This document shows positions 1-5,856 of a stretch of 15,921 nt of DNA, in pieces. The notes beneath the pieces are model-generated. The model saw only the letters and a list, made by a program, of their open reading frames with translations, had not been told where the DNA came from and searched no databases. The translations under genes were made by a program, and so were the position numbers. The DNA is from Nitrospirae bacterium RIFCSPLOW2_12_42_9 (GTDB lineage Bacteria; Nitrospirota; 9FT-COMBO-42-15; HDB-SIOI813). The stretch is taken from assembly GCA_001805205.1 (NCBI GenBank), contig MHER01000190.1, positions 1-15,921 on the forward strand, written 5' to 3'. How positions within the stretch are numbered: position 1 is the first letter of the stretch; each line of letters begins with the position of its first letter.

Positions 1-44
1 TAGCATTAATAGGAAGTTGAATGGGTCTGGCATTGAAGACTGTC

Positions 45-1274
45 TTATAACTTCTTCTCTTCAGGTGGTTTCATGGTCCTGAAATTATAGAATAATAATA
101 AGTCATATATTATCTTCATACCCCCTGCCATGAAAAATGGCATGCTCAATAGTGCAGGAGATGCAAGGAAAACACCGCTTAAGGCAGGTGATAACGATGA
201 CCCAACTGAACGGGCTATGTTGGTAATACCTGCTGCGGCAGAGCGTTCATCCGGACTGACAACTGCCATTGTAAAGGACTGGCGTGTCGGGACATCCATC
301 TGGGAAATGGAATATCGCAGCATCATAACAGCTATTGCCAGATTGAGATTGGGCATGAGCGGTATCAGGCAAAGTAATATATTGGACGGGATATGTGTAA
401 AGACCATTGTATTGATGAGGCCTATTCTTGATGCAAGACGGACTGCCAGTAAGGCTGAAACACCTGCAAGGATATTTGCACCAAAGAAAATTCCGCCGAG
501 TGTCCCTGCGTCAACGCCAAATCTCACATAAAACCAGTATGCAAATATGCTCTGCATAATGAGTCCGCCTGCAAATGCATCCATAGAGAAAAGGGCGCTC
601 AGCCGCAGTACTGCATTGCGTGAACGATGTAATCCAAGAAATCGTTTTATTGTCTGGATATTAGTGTGAGACTTTACTTCAACAGCAGAGGAAAGAAAGA
701 AAAAAACCAGAAGAAGTACAAGCCCGCTTAACGTATAACCTGCTAATACAGAACGGTACGAATCAAACCGTGAAAAACCGCTTCCCTCCATTATGTGTAC
801 CATGACTCCTCCAGCCAGGGATCCGGCAGCGGTAGCAAATGATCCTACAAGGTTGTACCATGCGAATATATGAGTCCTCTGTCTGTCAGAGACGAGTTGC
901 GTGAGCGCTGCCTGCTCTATTGACAGAAAAGGTCCTGTTTCGTAACCACTTGGACTTATTACACCAACAATAGCGGCAAGTATTAAGAAAATCGGGTTTC
1001 TGGTCATGGTAAAAACCATACCTGCCATAATCATCAAAACAGCCCCGAGAACAAGCATACGCCTTCTGCCCCTGTAATCTGCTGATGTTGTTATCCAGAG
1101 AGAGATAATAGAATCACCTATGAGGGTAAGTGTAAACAGCAGGCCGATCTCTTTTACATTAAGACCGATCTCTGCAAGGTAGAGGGCGAGGGTAACAGAT
1201 AAAAATCCGTATGCAAATAATCTCGTGATGCGTGTGATAAATAAGAGTATGAGGTCAGTTTTCTTATGTTCCAT
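45..1274 (-). CDS. Major facilitator superfamily transporter
   Basis: A 409-residue hydrophobic protein with the length and pattern of a 12-helix MFS permease in the inner membrane. The loop after the second helix has the MFS motif A pattern (around residues 65-74, DYRGRRRMLV). The second half carries a matching acidic/basic loop around residues 327-345 (DVPTRQSFTM, SPDERSAAAG). MFS proteins move small solutes or drugs by proton- or solute-coupled transport. The substrate cannot be read from the sequence; a drug- or metabolite-efflux role is plausible from general resemblance only. The ATG at 1274 has only a weak ribosome site (GGA about 8 bases upstream). The gene stands alone: the next intact gene upstream on this strand is the toxin at 1488-1781, separated by an RT remnant and AT-rich DNA. 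Confidence 0.88.
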   Translation of the reverse strand: MEHKKTDLILLFITRITRLFAYGFLSVTLALYLAEIGLNVKEIGLLFTLTLIGDSIISLWITTSADYRGRRRMLVLGAVLMIMAGMVFTMTRNPIFLILAAIVGVISPSGYETGPFLSIEQAALTQLVSDRQRTHIFAWYNLVGSFATAAGSLAGGVMVHIMEGSGFSRFDSYRSVLAGYTLSGLVLLLVFFFLSSAVEVKSHTNIQTIKRFLGLHRSRNAVLRLSALFSMDAFAGGLIMQSIFAYWFYVRFGVDAGTLGGIFFGANILAGVSALLAVRLASRIGLINTMVFTHIPSNILLCLIPLMPNLNLAIAVMMLRYSISQMDVPTRQSFTMAVVSPDERSAAAGITNIARSVGSSLSPALSGVFLASPALLSMPFFMAGGMKIIYDLLLFYNFRTMKPPEEKKL

Positions 1275-1318
1275 AAGTCTAATCCGGATATTAGGACGAT
1301 TTGGAATATTATATTATA

Positions 1319-1489
1319 AACAGGCGGGTAAATTATACTTCTTACAGGATACAGCCAGAGGACATCATCATCCTTTACCTTACGGGCTGTCAGGGAGAAG
1401 AGGATATCTTTGTCAATGGTCATGAAGTAGTTCTGGATGTCAAGCTGGATATAGCAGGCAGGGGGGGAAAGCCCGAAGGATTTCTCTCT
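1319..1489 (-). pseudogene. Reverse transcriptase fragment (RVT_1 palm, motif with first Asp)
   Basis: Reading the minus strand from 1489, an open frame of about 57 codons has no start of its own. It contains LDIQNYFMTIDKDIL followed by RKVKDDDVLWL. This is the layout of the first catalytic block of group II intron-, DGR- and retron-like reverse transcriptases (leucine-Asp-Ile, two aromatic residues, then SID/TID-x-x-IL and a basic stretch before LWL). Everything expected before and after it is missing. The YxDD catalytic motif and the fingers and thumb regions are not nearby. The similarity begins directly after the toxin stop codon and fades near 1319 (last residues IIYPPV). It is best read as a truncated remnant left by a deletion or by decay of a retroelement. 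The match is from recognition of the motif, not from an alignment. Confidence 0.5.
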
Positions 1490-1781
1490 ATGGGTGTGGA
1501 GTTATTGCGATAACAGTGATCTGTTTTTGGCCTGGACCGTAGTACCAAAAGATTCGGTACGCTGCCGGTGTGGATTGTTCAGCATAAGCCTCAAAAACTT
1601 TCTCCCCTTTCGGACCTTTGAGGGATGTGAACTCATGGGTTTTCAGACCGGGGTGTCTTGGATTTGTAGAAAGATATTGGATGGCTTTCTTGACTGCCTT
1701 ATACCTTTTAGAAAGTCCTTTGTCAGTCTTAAGCCTATTTAAGTGCTCTTGGGTTTCATCAGTGATATATATATCAAACAG
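1488..1781 (-). CDS. RelE/ParE-family type II toxin, CTG start
   Basis: A 97-residue basic protein encoded directly downstream of the antitoxin. The first residues, read with initiator Met, are MFDIYITDETQEHL. The middle has NPRHPGLKTHEFTSLKG and the end has VFEAYAEQS, then YRIFWYYGPG, and finally ITVIAITPHP. These are features of a RelE/ParE-fold toxin subgroup whose members typically end in ITPHP. Such toxins act on mRNA at the ribosome or on gyrase; which one cannot be told here. The frame has no ATG, GTG or TTG before the conserved region. The best start is CTG at 1779-1781, eight bases after a clean AGGAG (1789-1793) that overlaps the antitoxin stop. The start lies 11 bases after that stop, so the pair is cotranscribed and probably translationally coupled. 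The frame is intact with all conserved blocks present. Confidence 0.82.
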   Translation of the reverse strand: MFDIYITDETQEHLNRLKTDKGLSKRYKAVKKAIQYLSTNPRHPGLKTHEFTSLKGPKGEKVFEAYAEQSTPAAYRIFWYYGPGQKQITVIAITPHP

Positions 1782-1792
1782 TGAGAAATCTC

Positions 1793-2044
1793 CTACAACT
1801 CATCAATCTTGAGCTTCGTTATCCTGCCTTTAGCAGCATCTTTAAGCCCTCTGCGGACGCTCTCAAGGGCTTCTTTGTTTTTGTAAAGCCAGGCTTCTGA
1901 GGTGGGTATAATATCTATCATTGCCTTAAGTCGGGTAAGCTCCTCGATCTCAATAACAGCGGCCACTTTATGGCCCTTAGTATCTGTTATATATTGCTTA
2001 ACTCTAATGAGGCCTCCCCTGCGTTGTTTTATCGGTGTGGTCAT
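1793..2044 (-). CDS. Type II antitoxin (Phd/YefM- or RelB-like)
   Basis: An 83-residue protein just upstream of the RelE/ParE-like toxin. Residues 17-37 (around QYITDTKGHKVAAVIEIEEL) resemble the N-terminal strand-helix of Phd/YefM-type antitoxins, which binds DNA and dimerises. The C-terminal half (roughly residues 50-83) is charged and helical, as expected of the segment that wraps and neutralises the toxin. The ATG at 2042-2044 follows a strong ribosome site (GGGAGG, 6 bases upstream). The antitoxin-first order and the short gap to the toxin fit a standard TA operon, and the protein would be expected to repress its own promoter. The exact family assignment is uncertain because the match is weak outside the N-terminal block. 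Confidence 0.72.
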   Translation of the reverse strand: MTTPIKQRRGGLIRVKQYITDTKGHKVAAVIEIEELTRLKAMIDIIPTSEAWLYKNKEALESVRRGLKDAAKGRITKLKIDEL

Positions 2045-2070
2045 GCCGTCCCTCCCTTTTGTTTAAATAT

Positions 2071-2099
2071 ATTATATCAAATTTAACACATTTTATAAA
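2071..2099 (-). promoter_or_regulatory. Probable TA operon promoter with flanking inverted repeat
   Basis: On the minus strand TTTATA (2094-2099) and a perfect TATAAT (2071-2076) are 17 bases apart, about 27 bases before the antitoxin ATG. TTAAAT (2063-2068) and ATTTAA (2081-2086) form an inverted repeat that brackets the -10 box, a suitable place for antitoxin binding. The region is very AT-rich, so the repeat could be chance. Confidence 0.42.
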
Positions 2100-2152
2100 A
2101 CAGGACAGGGATAGCGCTTACTGATCAAACACTTTAAATAAGGGAAAGGATT

Positions 2153-2665
2153 TCAATCTGTACGCCAGTAGCCAGGGAGGATTTTAATACCAGCTATGTC
2201 TTCGTAAAGTTCTGCAGTCACTGTACTTGTTATTCTTCCTGAGACCCCTGTGCTTATTACAGTACATAGCGCACCGGGCACTGTCGGGCCATAGACCTTT
2301 ATCTCATTATCTGATGTTGGATAGACCATATCAGGAATCTCTTGGGTTCCTGTATATTGACTGTTCCCATCTTCATCAAAAAATGAGGTTCCGCTTTGCA
2401 TCTTCTTTGTGAATGTATCTTCAGGTGTACCACCAAATTTATCAGGATTGGAGAACCAGAAAAGTGTCTGCTCTATACCTGATTCAGCATGATAGAGAGC
2501 TTTTGCATCAGATTCAATAATCCTGGTTACTGCTGTCTCTGTATATGCAAGATAGAGGGATGATGTACCCAGGATTGTAAGGAGAAGGAGGAAGAGCAAG
2601 GCAATTAACATTACCATGCCATTTTGGTTATATATAATTCCGGAGTGTAATATACGAGATTGCAT
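2153..2665 (-). CDS. PilX-like minor pilin / pilus assembly protein
   Basis: A 170-residue protein with one N-terminal hydrophobic segment (about residues 17-40). It follows NQNGMVML and precedes TETAVTRIIESDAKALYHAESGIEQ, the layout of the PilX N-terminal domain, including the helix rich in A/E after the membrane segment. Unlike the true pilins upstream it lacks the Glu at mature position 5, which is usual for PilX-type proteins. PilX-like minor pilins help prime or tune type IV pilus assembly at the inner membrane. I chose the ATG at 2665 because it follows AGGAGGAGGA directly. Upstream in-frame starts (to 2722) would lengthen it and increase overlap with pilW. With this start it overlaps the end of pilW by 38 bases. 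It is the last gene of the pilin operon, and no PilY1 gene follows in the window. Confidence 0.7.
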   Translation of the reverse strand: MQSRILHSGIIYNQNGMVMLIALLFLLLLTILGTSSLYLAYTETAVTRIIESDAKALYHAESGIEQTLFWFSNPDKFGGTPEDTFTKKMQSGTSFFDEDGNSQYTGTQEIPDMVYPTSDNEIKVYGPTVPGALCTVISTGVSGRITSTVTAELYEDIAGIKILPGYWRTD

Positions 2666-3407
2666 TCCTCCTCCTGTATCCATTATTTTCCTGAAGGTAT
2701 ATATCCCTTCTAAAGCCCTCAACTGTCAGGGAGATATTCAGGCTGCGAATAGCTGATGATTTAGCAGGCTGGTTGTTATCCTTATCCCTGTATGTGATTA
2801 TAAGTCCGTTCTCTGCTATATTCTCCGCAATAGGCTCCCACCATCCCTTGTCTATCTTTCTTTGCAATGCTCTTTTGGACTTGTTATATCTGTAAGAAAT
2901 GATATTTATAAGGTCGATCCTGCTGCCAGCCTGGAATGTTGATCCGAGCCCTGAAGTTATTTTTAATAAATTTGTTGTGCCATTTGCAGAGAGGGTATGT
3001 TCTTCACATTCATCAGGGTTGTTTTTATTGCAAATAATGATGACATCATTTTTATCAAATGAACTGCCGGTACCGCTGGTTATATGAAGAGTAGTATCAC
3101 CATTGGATGCTGAAATGGTTAAGAAGGATTTAATATCCTTTAGATTTGTCCGGAACTCAAGCTCATCTTCCTTGAACTCAGTAATACCGTTTGATTTAGG
3201 ATGAAGACCATATCCTGTTAGCATAAGCTCACGGTTCATGAGCTGCAAAGCCCCTCTCAATGTCTGTTGCATCTCTGCCTCTGTCTCCTGGGTCAAATGT
3301 ATATAATGTTCTGCCAAAAAGAATCTGGTTATAACAAATGTTGCAAGGATGGTAATGGACATTGCAATCATAAGCTCTAAAAGCATATATCCCTTACAGG
3401 TATTCAT
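2628..3407 (-). CDS. PilW-like minor pilin
   Basis: A 259-residue type IV prepilin. The leader MNTCKG is followed by YMLLELMIAM, so a prepilin peptidase would cut after Gly6, leaving Glu at mature position 5 and a hydrophobic helix of about 20 residues. The remainder is a globular periplasmic domain with several repeated S/T/G-rich turns around residues 95-115 and 130-150. Size and position between PilV and PilX fit PilW, which joins the minor-pilin complex that initiates the pilus. The ATG at 3407 follows AGAGGTGG at good spacing. A GTG at 3416 is also in frame but would put the ribosome site inside the coding sequence. Two cysteines near residues 125-135 (ICNKNNPDEC) could form a disulfide. 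Confidence 0.78.
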   Translation of the reverse strand: MNTCKGYMLLELMIAMSITILATFVITRFFLAEHYIHLTQETEAEMQQTLRGALQLMNRELMLTGYGLHPKSNGITEFKEDELEFRTNLKDIKSFLTISASNGDTTLHITSGTGSSFDKNDVIIICNKNNPDECEEHTLSANGTTNLLKITSGLGSTFQAGSRIDLINIISYRYNKSKRALQRKIDKGWWEPIAENIAENGLIITYRDKDNNQPAKSSAIRSLNISLTVEGFRRDIYLQENNGYRRRNAISYITLRNYI

Positions 3408-3432
3408 TTGTTCCACCTCTGATAGGAGTTGG

Positions 3433-3449
3433 TCAAGCTGGAAGCTTGA
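3433..3449. repeat. Perfect palindrome, 7-bp stem
   Basis: TCAAGCT and AGCTTGA are separated by GGA. It lies in the 95-base gap between pilV and pilW, is not followed by a T-run on the pilin-coding strand, and sits next to a second palindrome. Its AAGCTGGAAGCTT core recalls short intergenic palindromes dispersed in many bacterial genomes; membership in such a family is inference. Confidence 0.6.
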
Positions 3450-3470
3450 TCTATGGAGTTGCTAATTGCA

Positions 3471-3499
3471 TATAGGTCACGCATCTTGCGTGACATTTT
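3471..3499 (+). repeat. 29-bp palindromic repeat, copy 1
   Basis: It contains a perfect 8-bp stem, GTCACGCA and TGCGTGAC (3476-3494), with a TCT loop. The 29 bases match 27 of 29 positions of the reverse complement of 4367-4395. It lies just after the pilV stop. It would form a hairpin in the pilin mRNA between pilV and pilW, but without a terminator-like U-run on that strand. Confidence 0.72.
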
Positions 3500-3502
3500 C
3501 AT

Positions 3503-3868
3503 TTAATTATTCCCGTCAAATCTGATCGTGGTCAGTACCAGTTCCCTCTCTTTTTCTCCTTCAAACCATGTTGCAATAACCTCTATTAATGAAAGCCCTT
3601 CCTCAGGCGCATCCTTTTTAATAGACCATGTGCACTGGATATTAGATAATGATAATGTAGAGCAATTATTATTAAGGGAGTCATTAATATCAGAGCGCAG
3701 GAGTATTTCCATCTGGGCCTTTGAAGCCTGGACTGCCATAAAAGATTTCATACCATTTTTAATGCCTTTTTCTCCAATGATAAACATACCGGTAATACTC
3801 AATGCCCCAATAGAAAAAATAATGAGGGCAATCATAACCTCTATCAGGGTAAAGCCTTTCTCTTTCAT
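3503..3868 (-). CDS. PilV-like minor pilin
   Basis: A 121-residue type IV prepilin. The leader MKEKG is followed by FTLIEVMIALIIFSIG, giving cleavage after Gly5 and the conserved Glu at mature position 5. The hydrophobic N-terminal helix runs to about residue 28, and a compact periplasmic domain follows. Two cysteines (around NNNCSTL and NIQCTW) could form a disulfide. The protein fits the PilV/GspI-like minor-pilin class. The start at 3868 overlaps the fimT stop as ATGA, a typical coupled arrangement. In-frame ATGs at 3895 and 3889 would add nine or seven residues to an otherwise ideal short leader. The second gene of the operon, it would act with FimT, PilW and PilX at the pilus base. Confidence 0.8.
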   Translation of the reverse strand: MKEKGFTLIEVMIALIIFSIGALSITGMFIIGEKGIKNGMKSFMAVQASKAQMEILLRSDINDSLNNNCSTLSLSNIQCTWSIKKDAPEEGLSLIEVIATWFEGEKERELVLTTIRFDGNN

Positions 3869-4353
3869 TTCCAGATACCCCCGCCCCATTTCCATATCCT
3901 GACCCTCCCAGTTATTGATATTGTTATTGCCATTGTAAGGGTTTCATTATTAACAAGGTATACTGTACCCATGCTGTTAGTTCCCTGTGGGTAAAAGTTT
4001 GCTTTGTTTGATGGAAAAGTGATTCCGTCTTCCTCTGGTGTTTCGATAGGATTCCCCGGTGGTCCGAGAACCCCCGGACCAAAACCAAATCTGATTTGTG
4101 GTGGCAGATAAACCTTTCGTCCGGGCAGGTCATATGAATTGTTTTCAGGATCAAAGCTTATTGTAAAATTATCCCGCTCAATCATAGCCTTTATCTTCAT
4201 TTCCCGGAGGTCAGAGGTAATATCTCTCACTGTTGTCTCAAGGTGAATTCTGTTTGAAAATGCAGTCAGATCAGGTACAGCAAGGACTGAAAGGATGCCG
4301 ATGATAGCGAGCACTACCAAAAGTTCCAGGAATGTAAAACCCTTTTGATGCAT
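3865..4353 (-). CDS. fimT: FimT/GspH-family minor pseudopilin
   Basis: A 162-residue type IV pilin-like protein. The leader MHQKG precedes FTFLELLVVLAIIGILSVLA, so cleavage after Gly5 leaves Glu at mature position 5. After the helix comes VPDLTAF and then the GspH/FimT-type pattern of an early helix (VRDITSDLREMKIKAM) and beta-rich remainder. FimT and GspH proteins initiate the pilus or secretion pseudopilus, and some FimT proteins bind DNA in natural transformation. Whether this one does cannot be read here. The ATG at 4353 follows AAGGTGA at good spacing; the upstream in-frame ATG at 4380 falls in the palindromic repeat and is less likely. It is the first gene of the minor-pilin operon. Confidence 0.78.
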   Translation of the reverse strand: MHQKGFTFLELLVVLAIIGILSVLAVPDLTAFSNRIHLETTVRDITSDLREMKIKAMIERDNFTISFDPENNSYDLPGRKVYLPPQIRFGFGPGVLGPPGNPIETPEEDGITFPSNKANFYPQGTNSMGTVYLVNNETLTMAITISITGRVRIWKWGGGIWK

Positions 4354-4366
4354 AAAGTCACCTTGA

Positions 4367-4395
4367 AAAATGTCAGGCAAGATGCTTGACCTATA
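4367..4395 (-). repeat. 29-bp palindromic repeat, copy 2
   Basis: This is a near copy, in opposite orientation, of the repeat at 3471-3499 (27 of 29 bases). Its stem GTCAGGCA (4372-4379) and TGCTTGAC (4383-4390) has one imperfect pair: G-U if read on the plus strand, A-C on the minus strand. It sits in the presumed 5' leader of the fimT operon, immediately before the fimT ribosome site. Confidence 0.68.
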
Positions 4396-4435
4396 AAATA
4401 ATTTATTTATGTGATTTAGAGAATAAAAGGTAAAG

Positions 4436-4481
4436 CCGTTAAAAATTTGATTACAATTTTTTTTGTAAATAGCCTTAACGG
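4436..4481. repeat. Nested inverted repeats before the pilin operon
   Basis: The outer arms CCGTTAA (4436-4442) and TTAACGG (4475-4481) enclose the inner arms TTACAA (4451-4456) and TTGTAA (4463-4468); their centres differ by one base. It lies between the stop of the NtrC-type regulator and fimT. It could be a regulator-binding site or a weak terminator. The AT-rich arms and lack of a GC-rich stem argue against a strong intrinsic terminator. Confidence 0.4.
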
Positions 4482-4506
4482 GTGGATGGAATAGTTCGGA
4501 ATACGC

Positions 4507-5856
4507 TTAATGAATACCATACACTTTTATCTTTGTCAACAGTGTTTTATAGCTGACTTTTAGAAGTTCAGCGGCCCTGCTTTTATTGCCCTTTGTTAGC
4601 TCTAAAGTTGATCTTATCGCACGGCTCTCTGCTGCCCTTATGACTGAAGCAACTATCTCTCCCAGGCCACCCCCTAATGAAGATGCATCCCTTGTCTTAA
4701 CATCAATCAACCCAAGATGTTCGGGTAATATCTTTGATCCATCGCACATAATCATGGCCCGCTCAATACAATTTTCGAGTTCACGAATATTCCCCTTCCA
4801 TGGCTGCTGTATTATCAATTCCATTGCAGCATCTGATATCTCCTGTACATGCTTTTTAAGCTCCCTGTTATAGATAGATATGAAGTGATAAACAAGGGAT
4901 GGAATATCCTGTCTCCTGTCACGCAGAGGAGGGAGTGTTATTGGAAATACGCTGAGACGGTAATAAAGGTCTTCCCTGAAGGACTTATCTTTGATTGCAG
5001 TCTCAAGGTCTCTGTTGCTTGCCGCGATTATCCTTGTATCAATGTGTATCTTCTTGTTCCCGCCAACCCGCTCGATCTCTTCTCCCTGGAGTACACGAAG
5101 CATCTTTGCCTGAAGGCCAAGGTCCATCTCCCCTATTTCATCAAGAAATATAGTCCCCTTATTAGCAAGCTCAAATTTACCAAGCCTCTTTTCTGTTGCA
5201 CCTGTAAATGCCCCCTTCTCATGCCCGAACAACTCGCTCTCAAGCAGTTCTTTTGGAATGGCAGCACAGTTTATCGCAACGAACGGGCCATCCCTATGGA
5301 GACTTAGTTGATGGATGGTCTTTGCAAAGACCTCTTTTCCTGTTCCGCTTTCCCCTAAAAGAAGAACAGTAACCTTGCTCTCAGCCACTTTCTTTGCCAG
5401 GCTCAGGACCTCAAGAAAATTCGGGCTGTTACCCACTAATATTGATACATCCTTTTCCTTCCCTTCTTTCAATAAGATATTCTCTGTAAGGAGGCGCTGC
5501 TTCTCAAGTGCCCGGCCTATTAATAAGATTAGATGTTCCGGGTCAAATGGTTTTGTAATAAAATCATAGGCGCCTTCTTTAACTGCCTTTACAGCATCTT
5601 CAATAGTACCAAAGGCAGTCATAATTATTACAGGGATAAAAGGGTTATGTTCCCTTGTTGCATGAAGCACCTCAATACCTGTACCTGACGGGAGGCGGAG
5701 GTCGCTTAATACAAGATCTATACTTTCCCCTTGCATGTTTTCAATACCGGCAGGTTTATCTCTGGCTAAAAGAACCTTGTACCCTTCAGAAGTAAGGGCC
5801 TGGTTCAGCATCTTTGCCATCGACTCATTATCTTCTATTAGCAGGATTGTGGCCAT
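4507..5856 (-). CDS. NtrC-family sigma-54-dependent response regulator
   Basis: A 449-residue cytoplasmic transcription activator. The receiver domain (about 1-120) has the acidic pair Glu8-Asp9, the phosphoacceptor Asp52 in LVLSDLRLP, Thr80 and Lys102. The AAA+ domain (about 138-375) has Walker A GESGTGKE (168-175), the sigma-54-contacting GAFTGA loop (215-220), Walker B TIFLDE (235-240) and downstream arginines in REDLYYRLSVFP. The C-terminus (about 425-449) is a Fis-type helix-turn-helix with KSRAAELLKVS. All signature residues are present. Phosphorylated regulators of this class drive sigma-54 promoters by ATP hydrolysis. The ATG at 5856 follows AAGGTG at eight bases and overlaps the kinase end by 19 bases, so the kinase is its obvious partner. 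The neighbours pilD and the minor pilins suggest a PilR-like role, but that is inference. Confidence 0.93.
   Translation of the reverse strand: MATILLIEDNESMAKMLNQALTSEGYKVLLARDKPAGIENMQGESIDLVLSDLRLPSGTGIEVLHATREHNPFIPVIIMTAFGTIEDAVKAVKEGAYDFITKPFDPEHLILLIGRALEKQRLLTENILLKEGKEKDVSILVGNSPNFLEVLSLAKKVAESKVTVLLLGESGTGKEVFAKTIHQLSLHRDGPFVAINCAAIPKELLESELFGHEKGAFTGATEKRLGKFELANKGTIFLDEIGEMDLGLQAKMLRVLQGEEIERVGGNKKIHIDTRIIAASNRDLETAIKDKSFREDLYYRLSVFPITLPPLRDRRQDIPSLVYHFISIYNRELKKHVQEISDAAMELIIQQPWKGNIRELENCIERAMIMCDGSKILPEHLGLIDVKTRDASSLGGGLGEIVASVIRAAESRAIRSTLELTKGNKSRAAELLKVSYKTLLTKIKVYGIH

Noticed and set aside
36..46. Small palindrome AAGACTGTCTT at the end of the MFS gene as a terminator.
   Set aside because: The loop would be one base and there is no T-run; it overlaps the stop codon.
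1301..1513. A plus-strand frame of 70 codons.
   Set aside because: It is the shadow of the RT remnant and the end of the toxin gene on the other strand; no ribosome site and no recognisable product.
1319..2044. A retron or diversity-generating retroelement made of the RT piece and the adjacent TA genes.
   Set aside because: Only about 57 RT codons remain, the YxDD motif is absent, and no template/variable repeat or msr/msd-like structure was seen.
3404..3502. A 32-codon frame starting with ATG directly after the pilV stop and ending at the pilW start (minus strand).
   Set aside because: It is composed of the two palindromes and their spacer, has no ribosome site of its own and resembles no protein; it is probably open by chance.
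4367..4395. A possible sigma-54 promoter (GG...GC) upstream of fimT on the minus strand, expected because of the NtrC-type regulator.
   Set aside because: The GG and GC are separated by 11 bases rather than 10, the flanking bases do not fit TGGCAC/TTGCA, and the match falls inside the palindromic repeat.
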